Below, piece after piece: positions 36,903-45,181 of a DNA stretch of 64,000 nucleotides. Made by a program: the position numbers and the translations under genes. The DNA comes from Algoriphagus pacificus (GTDB lineage Bacteria; Bacteroidota; Bacteroidia; Cytophagales; Cyclobacteriaceae), in assembly GCF_017254845.1 (NCBI RefSeq), contig NZ_JAFKCU010000002.1, positions 1,167,956 through 1,231,955 on the forward strand. The letters are read 5' to 3'. The notes below the pieces were generated by a model. The model worked only from the letters and a program-made list of their open reading frames with translations, searched no databases and was not told the origin of the DNA. Every line of letters starts with the position of its first letter. Positions within the stretch are counted from its first letter, which is position 1.

Positions 36903-38945
36903 ATGGGAAGTCTTACCGTAACCCAATTAAAGTCCATCCAAAATGGCAACAGCTTAAAATCAAAAGTAACTGCGATGCAAGCCGCAAGGTTTGATCGAAA
37001 AAACATCGCACAAGTTCTAAAAGCTTCTGAAGAAACGAGTGAATCAGATCTGGTTTTAACTTCAAAAGCTATTCTTTTGAGAAGTCAAAATGGTGACTTT
37101 GAAGAAGGATTTGAACTAGCAACTTGGTCTGTCAAAGCAAAACCGGCCTCCAGAAAAGTAGTGGTAAAGAGTTTTTTGCAAAACAAACAAGCTCCTTTGT
37201 TAGTGCATCACATGGCTCGGATGAAGCGAGCGGATGCAAAGAATTTGATGAAAGATTATTTTTCTGAAGGAGGTAACATCAAGGATATTGCAGAATGGCT
37301 TAGTGTGGCGGGAAATATATTGAAAACAGGAGTTGTGCCCGATGAAACAGACGGATTATGGGGTTGGGTCAAAGATGCAGTGGGTACTGTGGTCGATGCG
37401 GTTGTTGGTGCAATTAATACTGTGGCGGATGCGATAAAAGAAGCTGGAAAGAATCTAGCAGAGGCAATTTCAGCTGTGGTTTCTTGGACCCAAAGTAAAA
37501 TCAATGATTTTGTAGAGGCGATAATTCGGGCGGGCAAATCCGTCATTCAAATTATGAATGAAGCAGTGAAAAAGGGAACTGCGGCAATTCAAAAATTTAT
37601 TCAGGCAGTCATAGAAGCTGGCAAAAAGGGAATTGAAATCCTTAATTGGGCCATTTCTCAAGCTGAAGCCATTTTAAAAACTGCTTTGACAAAATTAGAG
37701 CAATTGTTAGGCTCATTTACTTCTTTATTGTTTGAGATAGCTAAAATGGCTACTTCTAGAATTTTTGCAGTTGTAAAAGCTCTTTTGAGTGCAGGAAAGT
37801 CTGTTCTTGATTTCGTTTCAAGGCTGGATAGAATTTCTTACAGTATTGCAAAGCAAATTGTTCAGGAAATAAAGAGAGTGGGAAGATCGATTCGTGAAAT
37901 CATGAATGCAGTCATTAACCGATCAAGATACATTGCTAGAGTGGTTTTGGATGCTTTGAAATCTTTGGGTAATTCTATCAGGACAATTTTGGCCGAAGTA
38001 GTTAATAAGACGATCAATCAGCTTTCTGTTATAATTGGCGCTTTAAAAGATCTAGCAATTTCACTTGCCCAGATTTTAGATGAGATAGCCAAGTTTACTT
38101 TGGCACAAGCTAAAAAGCTAATGATGGCATTAAGAATTATCTGGACTCAGGTAAAAGAGATTTTGGAGTTTATAGCAAGAAAGACTGAGTCTGTGATCAG
38201 AACATTAATGGCTGCATTTATTGGCACATTGATTCACATCAAAGAAGTGGTCAGAACAATTGTTGAAGATGTCAGAGCTGCATTTAGAGAAGGCCTGATC
38301 AAAGGTCTAATTCAAATTGGGAAATCAGCAGTAACCTTGATGGTAGAAGCTTTAAAAATAAGCGCTTCTGTAGCCGCTGTTTTATTTGCGATTTTGATGG
38401 ATGTTTTTGGTTCTCATAGAGGCCTGAATGCCAAAGAGAGAGCAGAAGCAGAAAAAGTCTTCGGAATTTCAATTGATTTGGATCAGGTTCAACTGACTAC
38501 TGCAAGTTTTCCTGCAGACTTTATCATGTGGCTAAATAAAAACCGTCCATTTACCACGATGTATGTGATCAATTATAAGTCAGGTACAACGCTGCCAATG
38601 GATACCTTGATCCATGAACTTGTTCATGTTTGGCAGGCTGTGAATTCTGGAGGAGTATATATGTTAGAAGCCTTGCATTCACAATTCTTTGGTAAAGGAT
38701 ATAATCTTTCGGAAGCAGATATCAGAAATGCCAATGGAAAGCTTTTGAATTTGGAAAGAGAACAACAGGCAGTTTTGGTGGAAGATTATTGGAAAGCTAA
38801 ATTCAATGGCGAAAGAATTCCAATTGCTTTGGACCTAATTGAACCTCTTGCAAAACAAGTTTATAAGGCTAAGTTTAAGTTTGGAACGTTTACCTTGAAA
38901 GATTTGGAATTTGTCACAAGACCGACATTGGTATTAAGTAATTAA
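36903..38945 (+). CDS. 29-residue helical repeat protein with C-terminal DUF4157-like HEXXH domain
   Basis: A 680-residue protein with no signal peptide. Residues 1-145 are a helical N-terminal domain of no known family. Residues about 150-500 are amphipathic helix. A glycine or its replacement recurs at 182, 211, 240, 269, 298, 327, 356, 385, 414, 443 and 473, a 29-residue period with cores such as AIIRAGKSVIQIMNEAV, EIKRVGRSIREIMNAVI and ALKSLGNSIRTILAEVV. There is no proline from about residue 147 to 536. Residues about 505-645 hold FGISIDLDQVQL, LIHELVHVWQAVNSG (H571-E572, H575) and EREQQAVLVEDYW. This matches my memory of zinc-peptidase-like DUF4157-related domains linked to contractile injection systems. 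It is followed by a caspase-like gene after 9 bases. The role is unknown; a toxin, membrane-active or scaffold function are inferences. Confidence 0.85.
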   Translation: MGSLTVTQLKSIQNGNSLKSKVTAMQAARFDRKNIAQVLKASEETSESDLVLTSKAILLRSQNGDFEEGFELATWSVKAKPASRKVVVKSFLQNKQAPLLVHHMARMKRADAKNLMKDYFSEGGNIKDIAEWLSVAGNILKTGVVPDETDGLWGWVKDAVGTVVDAVVGAINTVADAIKEAGKNLAEAISAVVSWTQSKINDFVEAIIRAGKSVIQIMNEAVKKGTAAIQKFIQAVIEAGKKGIEILNWAISQAEAILKTALTKLEQLLGSFTSLLFEIAKMATSRIFAVVKALLSAGKSVLDFVSRLDRISYSIAKQIVQEIKRVGRSIREIMNAVINRSRYIARVVLDALKSLGNSIRTILAEVVNKTINQLSVIIGALKDLAISLAQILDEIAKFTLAQAKKLMMALRIIWTQVKEILEFIARKTESVIRTLMAAFIGTLIHIKEVVRTIVEDVRAAFREGLIKGLIQIGKSAVTLMVEALKISASVAAVLFAILMDVFGSHRGLNAKERAEAEKVFGISIDLDQVQLTTASFPADFIMWLNKNRPFTTMYVINYKSGTTLPMDTLIHELVHVWQAVNSGGVYMLEALHSQFFGKGYNLSEADIRNANGKLLNLEREQQAVLVEDYWKAKFNGERIPIALDLIEPLAKQVYKAKFKFGTFTLKDLEFVTRPTLVLSN

Positions 38946-38954
38946 TAAGTCTAT

Positions 38955-39839
38955 ATGAACTATGCGATCATCATCCCTGAATCATGGCTTGATGACTTAA
39001 TGAAAAGTAAAGCTGGATGGATCAATTTTCCATCCAGCTGTTTTTTTATCTATCATCAAGAATTAGATCTTACTAGGCTTAAAGCGAACCCTTCCATCAA
39101 ACTGCAGCTTTCAGAAAATAATATAGCAGCAGTTTTATGGATCTTGCCTAGAAAATTTTCTGACAAAAAACATCAAAAAAAGTGGCCTAAATTGATTCAG
39201 AAAAGTAAATCCCAGGTCTTTGTCAATTCTTTAATTTTTGCTGATTCATGGAATGATTGCTCTATACTATTTGAACAATATTTTAATTCAGTTGATAAAT
39301 ACTATAACCGGACCTCAGTAAGTTGCCAGTATGAACCAGCATATACTACGTTGCTAGGCGACTGGGATAAATCTGGAGCTTTATCCTTTCATCCGGGGGA
39401 CTTTTTTAAAGAAGAGTTTTTAGAAGAAATAAAGAGAATGTCAGGTAACTGGGTTTATTTTGGTCATGGAGAAGGTGATCGCTTAAGGGGGTATGGACAT
39501 TTGGAAAAACTTGAATTATTACAGAATGGACCATCGAAACCGCTTAACTCCACTCTGTGGTTTACCTGCTCAACCCTCCAAGAAAAAAAAGGATCTAGTC
39601 TTGCTTTTAGTTGGTTCAGCGAAAACAACACTTTTTGCTTATTAGCCAGTGCCCATAAAGTTAAAACTGTTGAAAATCAGGCAATTTCTAGTTCCTGGTT
39701 AGATGTGATTCTAAATGAGAAGGAATTGACAATTGCCGATATTCTTTTGAAAATTTACTCGAAAGCCCCAGACTTTTTCAGTCCAATTTTAAACCAATAC
39801 CAACTATTGGGATTTCCATGGGTGAAAATGGGAATCTAA
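38955..39839 (+). CDS. Caspase-like (C25 gingipain/CHAT-type, clan CD) cysteine protease candidate
   Basis: A 294-residue protein without signal peptide. The C-terminal half looks like a clan CD protease core. NWVYFGHGEGDRLRGYGHL supplies the catalytic His (H171) at the end of a strand, and STLWFTCSTLQEKKGSSLA supplies the Cys (C205) after the next strand. FCLLASAHKVKTVENQAI and LTIADILLKIYSKAPDFF then resemble the post-cysteine part of C25/CHAT domains. The N-terminal 130 residues are probably a degenerate half-domain. The His-Cys pair is seen directly; the family call is by resemblance. It lies 9 bases after the helical HEXXH gene, and an intrinsic terminator is embedded in its codons 19-31. 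Confidence 0.7.
   Translation: MNYAIIIPESWLDDLMKSKAGWINFPSSCFFIYHQELDLTRLKANPSIKLQLSENNIAAVLWILPRKFSDKKHQKKWPKLIQKSKSQVFVNSLIFADSWNDCSILFEQYFNSVDKYYNRTSVSCQYEPAYTTLLGDWDKSGALSFHPGDFFKEEFLEEIKRMSGNWVYFGHGEGDRLRGYGHLEKLELLQNGPSKPLNSTLWFTCSTLQEKKGSSLAFSWFSENNTFCLLASAHKVKTVENQAISSSWLDVILNEKELTIADILLKIYSKAPDFFSPILNQYQLLGFPWVKMGI
39011..39047 (+). terminator. Intrinsic terminator inside the 5' end of the caspase-like gene
   Basis: AGCTGGATGG (39011-39020), 9-base loop, CCATCCAGCT (39030-39039), then G and seven Ts. It is a perfect 10-bp stem plus U tract located in codons 19-31 of a reading frame. It would attenuate transcription from the upstream gene. Confidence 0.8.
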
Positions 39840-39845
39840 ATTTTA

Positions 39846-40688
39846 TTATCTAATCTCTATCACGGGCTCTGCTTTCAGATATCCTAAGGACTGTAAAAAC
39901 TCATCTGATGCTTGAAGTGTCTTTTTATAATTTTCAAAATTGGAGTAATTAAAAAATCCATGTGGTTGATCTTCGTATAATTTTAGATCACATCTACTTC
40001 CCACTTTTTCCATTACCATTTGATAATATTCAGCAGTAATCACCGGGATAAGTCGATCCTTTGTTCCCAGCATAAAAAGAGTAGGAGGAGCTCCTACTCT
40101 GATGTTGTGTATAGGAGAAAATTTAGCGTATGCTTCACCGATTCTTTCAAAGCCATAGCCACCGGGACCGTTATCTATTACTGGGTTAAACAATATCAAA
40201 GCATTGGGAACAGCACTTACATCCAATGCATCGGTGCCTTCGTCAAAACCTTGACTCAAAGCAGTAGCTGCTGCCAAATGGCCTCCAGCAGAACCTCCAG
40301 CAGCAATAATTTTATGTGGGTCTATTTGAAAATCCGAGGCGTGGGTTCTTACATATCGAATGGCAGATTTAGCATCTTTAAGTGACTCAAAAGGAGATGT
40401 TTGGTGTATGTTTTTGACCCTATAATCAACCAAAAAACAGACAATTCCACGTTTAGCAAAATAAGCTGCCTGAGGAGCAAACTGTTGTCTACTTCCTCCA
40501 ACCCATCCACCACCAAAGAAAAATACCAAAGCTGGATATTCTTTGTTATCCTCCAAGTTCTCAGGATAAATCACCTCCATAAACAATTGGGTGGTATCCA
40601 CATCTTTATATAGAATCAACTCCTGAGCAAGACCAATTTTAAAAGCAGAACAAAAGCAGCAAAGAATCAGAAAAGTTTTGGAATTCAT
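39846..40688 (-). CDS. Exported alpha/beta hydrolase (BD-FAE/esterase-lipase type)
   Basis: A 280-residue esterase. The signal peptide (FLILCCFCSAFKIGLAQ) exports it. LVFFFGGGWVGGSRQQFAP is the oxyanion H/F-G-G-G motif variant, and IAAGGSAGGHLAAATAL holds the nucleophile Ser in G-G-S-A-G-G. LGTKDRLIPV carries the acid and DQPHGFFNY the His. Similar proteins deacetylate xylan or cleave feruloyl or carboxyl esters. It is convergent with the caspase-like gene with only 6 bases between them, so it is unlikely to be part of that unit. It follows the DUF3500 gene on the same strand. Confidence 0.9.
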   Translation of the reverse strand: MNSKTFLILCCFCSAFKIGLAQELILYKDVDTTQLFMEVIYPENLEDNKEYPALVFFFGGGWVGGSRQQFAPQAAYFAKRGIVCFLVDYRVKNIHQTSPFESLKDAKSAIRYVRTHASDFQIDPHKIIAAGGSAGGHLAAATALSQGFDEGTDALDVSAVPNALILFNPVIDNGPGGYGFERIGEAYAKFSPIHNIRVGAPPTLFMLGTKDRLIPVITAEYYQMVMEKVGSRCDLKLYEDQPHGFFNYSNFENYKKTLQASDEFLQSLGYLKAEPVIEIR

Positions 40689-40703
40689 AAAGGGGCTTAA
40701 TTA

Positions 40704-41711
40704 TTAATGATGGTCTGAATTTGCATAATGCTCTTTGATCAGGTCTTTTCCAAAATCTCCATCAAAATCTCTCCAAACCGTATGGATGTGGTTTGAATTA
40801 GACTGGGTATTATCAAACTCAATCAAAAATGATTTTCCTTGAACCCTATAATAATGCCCTTGTCCTAATTGAGTTGCACCTGCCCAGCCAAAACGGATTT
40901 CCCCTAATTCTTCTTCTTGAATGTTTTTCATCCTTGCTTTTGCAAGCTCATCAGGCATGGTTGCTAAATATTCATCAATCAGGCTTAAGAATACCTCTTG
41001 TTGCGTTGCGTTCAATTCACTGTATTTGATTCCAACCGGTGCTAAAGGATCTACATCGATCGAGTTTCTTGTCACAATTTCATTGATCGAATTTTCCTGA
41101 AAAACCGCCAAGGCTTTCTGATCCTGATTTAATGAATTGATTAATTGAAATCCCAAATCTTCTTCTCTATCCAATGTTCTTTCTCCTTTTCTTGGACCTG
41201 ATGGGATCATAGCAGGGTTGGCACCCAGAAACCTTGGAGCAATGGATTGGACACCATTCAATACAGTGAAATTTAATGAAATATGATGCCCTTCAAATGA
41301 CCAAGACCAAAGACTATCGCTTTCAGGGTTGCCATAGAAAGCGACAGAATATTTTTCAGGGTCTCGCATGACCGAATCACCTGAAATTTCACGAAGTACA
41401 TTTTCCAGATCAATGATTCTTTTTGCCTTTGAATAGCCGGTTTCGGAAAGGGAAGATTCGATCAACTCATGCAAGAGCTTTTGCTGATTCATATCCAATT
41501 CTGCCAAAGAAATACCCGCTCGGGGAAACATACTGCTTGGTACATAGTGCCATCGAGTTTTAGTCGAATCATTAAATGAAAACATTGCTTTTTCCTTCTG
41601 ATCCTGTCGCAATGAATCCAAAAATTTAGTAGCTGGATTAGACTGGAAGAAAATAAATGCAAGAAAAATGCAGGAAAAAATCAGTAGACCTAGTAAAACA
41701 ATTTTTTTCAT
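40704..41711 (-). CDS. DUF3500 protein, exported
   Basis: A 335-residue protein with an N-terminal signal/anchor (IVLLGLLIFSCIFLAFIFF). It has the DUF3500 pattern: LDSLRQDQKEKAMFSFND, WHYVPSSMFPRAGISLAEL, WSFEGHHISLNFTVLNG and FLGANPAMIPSGPRKGERTL, then GHYYRVQGKSFLIEFDNTQ and HIHTVWRDFDGDFG near the end. The histidine-rich blocks suggest a metal or substrate site, but the activity is not established. It lies 15 bases upstream of the esterase gene on the same strand, suggesting a two-gene operon. Confidence 0.9.
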   Translation of the reverse strand: MKKIVLLGLLIFSCIFLAFIFFQSNPATKFLDSLRQDQKEKAMFSFNDSTKTRWHYVPSSMFPRAGISLAELDMNQQKLLHELIESSLSETGYSKAKRIIDLENVLREISGDSVMRDPEKYSVAFYGNPESDSLWSWSFEGHHISLNFTVLNGVQSIAPRFLGANPAMIPSGPRKGERTLDREEDLGFQLINSLNQDQKALAVFQENSINEIVTRNSIDVDPLAPVGIKYSELNATQQEVFLSLIDEYLATMPDELAKARMKNIQEEELGEIRFGWAGATQLGQGHYYRVQGKSFLIEFDNTQSNSNHIHTVWRDFDGDFGKDLIKEHYANSDHH

Positions 41712-41917
41712 GATGATCTATTTAAGTTTAGAAAAATGAATATTTCTGAAACAAAATAGGACTTTTTGAAATAGAAATTAGAATTATTACTAGGTAAGGT
41801 TCAGTTTATTTCTCAGAAATGATTAATAGAAGTGCTTGATTTCAAGGATATAATAATCGAATTGATTTATGAAGCGTTTCCTCTATTCAGATTAATTGTG
41901 ATTAAAAAGTGAGCCTT

Positions 41918-42628
41918 TTAGAAATAAGTAAGGATTTCGGTAGCAATCAATTGATGACCTTTTTCATTAGGATGGTTGCCTTGAGACATGTAATCCTTAA
42001 CACAATCACAGGTTTCCTGTATGTTTTGAAAAATTCTGTAGCTATCAACCAAGCCTACTTCATATTTTTTGGCTAATGCAATAATCTGGTGTCTATGAAG
42101 GTCAAGTTCATTCCCAGTCTCAGTAAGATTAACCTTCAAATCAGGGGATGGCGTCAGCAAAATCACTTTTATATTTTTCTTCAAAGCTTTAATAATCATC
42201 TTTTCCCAGGCCTTTTTTGAGGCTGCTAATCCAATTCTTCGATCATTCAATGCATAATCGATAAATAAGATATCTGGTTGATGGGAAAGCACTTCTTTTT
42301 TGAATCGTTTCTGCCCAGATTCTGAATCCTCACCTCCAATGGAAGTATTGATACTATTCACTACCGCAAATGGATAAATTTCTTTTAGGCCTTTTAAAAC
42401 CAAAAGAGAGTAGGAGTCAAACGAATTGACAATAGGGGTTTTGAAATATCCGGCAGGAACACTGTGACCGTGATATGCCAAGTTTATGGTTCTGTTTTCG
42501 GGCCACTTGATTTGTAACTCCCTTTTAATGCCTTCCAGATAGGTTTCCTTATTGGAAATGTCTGTGGATTGAGAGAAAGAAAAGCTGGAAAGTAAAATAA
42601 AGAAGCAGACAAATAAGATAGGTTTCAT
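41918..42628 (-). CDS. SGNH/GDSL-family hydrolase, exported
   Basis: A 236-residue esterase with a signal peptide (LFVCFFILLSSFSFSQ). INLAYHGHSVPAGYF is block I with G-H-S in place of G-D-S, IDYALNDRRIGL matches block III (GxND-like), and GNHPNEKGHQLIATEIL is block V with the catalytic His. Deacetylation of polysaccharide is plausible. It is a single gene flanked by about 205 bases of AT-rich sequence on the 5' side of the DUF3500 gene, in which I see no feature. Confidence 0.85.
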   Translation of the reverse strand: MKPILFVCFFILLSSFSFSQSTDISNKETYLEGIKRELQIKWPENRTINLAYHGHSVPAGYFKTPIVNSFDSYSLLVLKGLKEIYPFAVVNSINTSIGGEDSESGQKRFKKEVLSHQPDILFIDYALNDRRIGLAASKKAWEKMIIKALKKNIKVILLTPSPDLKVNLTETGNELDLHRHQIIALAKKYEVGLVDSYRIFQNIQETCDCVKDYMSQGNHPNEKGHQLIATEILTYF

Positions 42629-42710
42629 TTATGGAGGCATTAATTGCTGTTATGATTTCGCGATTAGATTTCGAGAGTTTTCTACACGGGAAAATAAGTT
42701 TTGTCTGATG

Positions 42711-43679
42711 CTACAGTTTGATTACAATTTTTCCCTGATGCTTCCCTTCTCCAAAATACTGAATCAATCGAGGAACTTCCTCCAAAGAATAAGGTCCATC
42801 AATTTGGGTTTTCAATTGACCTGAAATAACCATTTCAGCCAACTCATCCAATCCTTCATTCGGTTTGAGAGCCAAGATCTGCAGTTTTTTACTTGTAAAA
42901 ACCGAGAGTATTTTACCCCAGAAAAGCAAACTGATTAGTTTATTTACATGACCCCCAATTGAAATATAATTCCCGTTTTCTTTCAAAGCTTTTAAATAGG
43001 AAAATGCACTCGAGGAGGTTTTGCAATCCAGAATCAAATCGTAGGTTTCTCCTGTGCGCGTAAAATCTGTTTTTTTATAATCCAACACTTGATCATAACC
43101 TAATGCATGCATCATTTGTAATTTCGGACCGGAATCCACGCCGGTTACATGGCATTGATAAGTTTTGGCGATTTGCAATCCCAAAGTTCCAACTCCTCCG
43201 CCACCTCCATTGATCAGGATTTTTTGACCTTTTTGAATACCGCCGATTTTCTTTATTGCTTGATAGGCAAGTGTTGCTGCATGTGGGATGGCTGCAGCAT
43301 CTTCAAAACCCAGCTTATCAGGTTTTGAGAGAAGTTCATTTTCAGGAACTGCGATATATTCTGCTAAAGTGCCAAAGCCAAAATTTGATATATCTCCAAA
43401 AACAGCCTCTCCAACTCTCTTTTGGGTTACTTTAGGGCCGATTTCTTCCACAATTCCTGACAATTCCATGCCGGGAATCCTGGATTTGGGTTTTGACAGT
43501 CCAAATAAAAAACGATATAAAAGAGGCTTACCTCTGACCATACTCCAATCATAATCATTAATTGCAGTTGCCACGATTTTGACTAGAACTTCATTATCCT
43601 TTGGAATAGGCTTTTCTTGTTCCACAAGGTGGAGAACTTGTTCAGGGTTGCCATATTTTTCAAAAACTTGGGCTTTCAT
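42711..43679 (-). CDS. Zinc-independent MDR oxidoreductase (quinone reductase-like)
   Basis: A 322-residue NAD(P)H-dependent medium-chain reductase. The N-terminal GroES-like domain (KPIPKDNEVLVKIVATAIND) is followed by PGMELSGIVEEIGPKV. The NADP-binding domain has KILINGGGGGVGTLGLQIAK. No zinc-binding cysteine pattern (structural CxxC set) is seen, so it belongs to the quinone reductase/enoyl reductase branch. The physiological substrate is not readable. Confidence 0.9.
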   Translation of the reverse strand: MKAQVFEKYGNPEQVLHLVEQEKPIPKDNEVLVKIVATAINDYDWSMVRGKPLLYRFLFGLSKPKSRIPGMELSGIVEEIGPKVTQKRVGEAVFGDISNFGFGTLAEYIAVPENELLSKPDKLGFEDAAAIPHAATLAYQAIKKIGGIQKGQKILINGGGGGVGTLGLQIAKTYQCHVTGVDSGPKLQMMHALGYDQVLDYKKTDFTRTGETYDLILDCKTSSSAFSYLKALKENGNYISIGGHVNKLISLLFWGKILSVFTSKKLQILALKPNEGLDELAEMVISGQLKTQIDGPYSLEEVPRLIQYFGEGKHQGKIVIKL

Positions 43680-43790
43680 AGAAAAAATAATGATTTAGAG
43701 TCTATAGTTATTTAAATCAGATTTGTCTCCTTTGGAATTTATTTCAACCGATATTTAACTTTTTTAAGCTCAAGAATTGAATTTCTATTT

Positions 43791-45005
43791 TCATTTAAGA
43801 CTTTCTAAGACCAACCGAACCAATTCATTTTTATCTCCATTTGGAATCCATCTTGCAACGATGACCAGTTCATTTTCCTGATCCACATAGATCATGTTGG
43901 TGCCTGCACCTATATGAGCAAAAGCAGTTTTAGGAGCTGCAGGGATAAATTCCTGATCGTTATTTAGAAAATAATTCATAAAACCATAGCCCGGATTTGC
44001 AGGGGTTGGAGTTTTCGATTTTTCAATCCAAGACTTTGGAATCAGCTGCTCCCCATTCCAATTCCCATCATTTAATGTCAAATAACCGAACCTGGCCTGA
44101 TCCCAGGCAGATAGCATCATGCCGCCTCCCCAATGTGAACCTCCGGATACAGATTGCACAATCTGCCCATCAATGATCACAAAGGAATTCTCATAGCCTG
44201 TCCATCTCCAAGTATCACTTGCTCCGATTGGATCCATGATTTTAGATTTTAAAACAACAGGCAGCGGTTTTCTCCAAACATTCATCAAAGCCAAAGCGAG
44301 CACATTCACTCGAGTATCATTGTATTCGTAAACAGAACCTGGAGCATTTTGAGGTCTGGCTCTTTTCTCTTTGGCACCTTCTCTTGGCCTGTCAGCCCAA
44401 TCTGGCTTTCCCCATAGAGAACCTTCCCAGTCAGAAGTCTGTCTCAAGAGATGATTCCAAGTGATCGTGCGATTATGCTCTGTATCAAAAAGCTCAAAAG
44501 TATCCTCGTCTTCAAAATGATCAGCTTTGTTGATTATTAATTTTGCTGGCTCATAAGGATAAATAGGAGCCATGTATGGATAAACCAAATCCTTTTCTGA
44601 GTTGATTAAGCCTTCTTGAACAGCTAATCCCGCAGTGGTGGAAAGAAAACTTTTGGCTACAGAAAAAGTCAAATCAACCCGATTAGGATCTCCCCATTGT
44701 CCGACCACATATCCTTTGTAGATAATTAATCCTGTGGCGGCACCTCTGATTTTCATTGGGCCTATAGGGTATCCAAAGGGCTCTCTTCCAAAACCACCTT
44801 CGTAATGCGCAATTTTCAGGTTAGGATCCTCTTGACTTTCATGTGAGATAGCATAATCAATTGCTTCCTGGATTTTTGCTTGATTTAGTCCAAGAGACTC
44901 AGGGCTTTTGCTTTCCCATTTGTTCTTTTCAGGGAAATAAGTTTGCGCAGAGATTCCTTGAATTCCTGCCATTAGAAGGCAAAGACCTAGGTATATTTTT
45001 TTCAT
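43791..45005 (-). CDS. Serine hydrolase of the class C beta-lactamase family, exported
   Basis: A 404-residue protein with a signal peptide (IYLGLCLLMAGIQGISAQ). The catalytic SxxK is S-V-A-K in LTFSVAKSFLSTT, the tyrosine motif is in VYEYNDTRVN, and the third motif region is AHIGAGTNMIYVD in place of KTG. Family members include esterases, D-aminopeptidases and carboxypeptidases; actual beta-lactamase activity is not implied. It is monocistronic and divergent from the flavoprotein gene. Confidence 0.9.
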   Translation of the reverse strand: MKKIYLGLCLLMAGIQGISAQTYFPEKNKWESKSPESLGLNQAKIQEAIDYAISHESQEDPNLKIAHYEGGFGREPFGYPIGPMKIRGAATGLIIYKGYVVGQWGDPNRVDLTFSVAKSFLSTTAGLAVQEGLINSEKDLVYPYMAPIYPYEPAKLIINKADHFEDEDTFELFDTEHNRTITWNHLLRQTSDWEGSLWGKPDWADRPREGAKEKRARPQNAPGSVYEYNDTRVNVLALALMNVWRKPLPVVLKSKIMDPIGASDTWRWTGYENSFVIIDGQIVQSVSGGSHWGGGMMLSAWDQARFGYLTLNDGNWNGEQLIPKSWIEKSKTPTPANPGYGFMNYFLNNDQEFIPAAPKTAFAHIGAGTNMIYVDQENELVIVARWIPNGDKNELVRLVLESLK

Positions 45006-45181
45006 TTATTAGCTGTTTATTGCGAGTTTACTTAATTTTATTTTGCTCTTTTGACCGTCTATCAATTCAATTTGTGAAAATTTTCAAAAACACTTTACAA
45101 GGTAATAAGTTAAGACCCTAAGCAAGGTGATTTTTACAAGGAAGAGGCTGAAGAAATTGCTTTTTAAGAAGCCAAATATTT

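Noticed and set aside
36903-38945. Part of an extracellular contractile injection system locus
   Set aside because: DUF4157-like domains are linked to such loci, but no sheath, tube, baseplate, spike or AAA+ ATPase gene occurs anywhere in the window.
36903-39839. Bacterial gasdermin-like system (pore-former plus caspase-like protease)
   Set aside because: The pairing is suggestive, but the large protein is almost wholly alpha-helical with a HEXXH domain, while gasdermins are about 250 residues with a mixed alpha/beta pore domain. Nothing in the sequence matches one.
39846-40688. Esterase as a third member of the helical/caspase-like unit
   Set aside because: It is on the opposite strand, has a signal peptide and groups with the DUF3500 gene.
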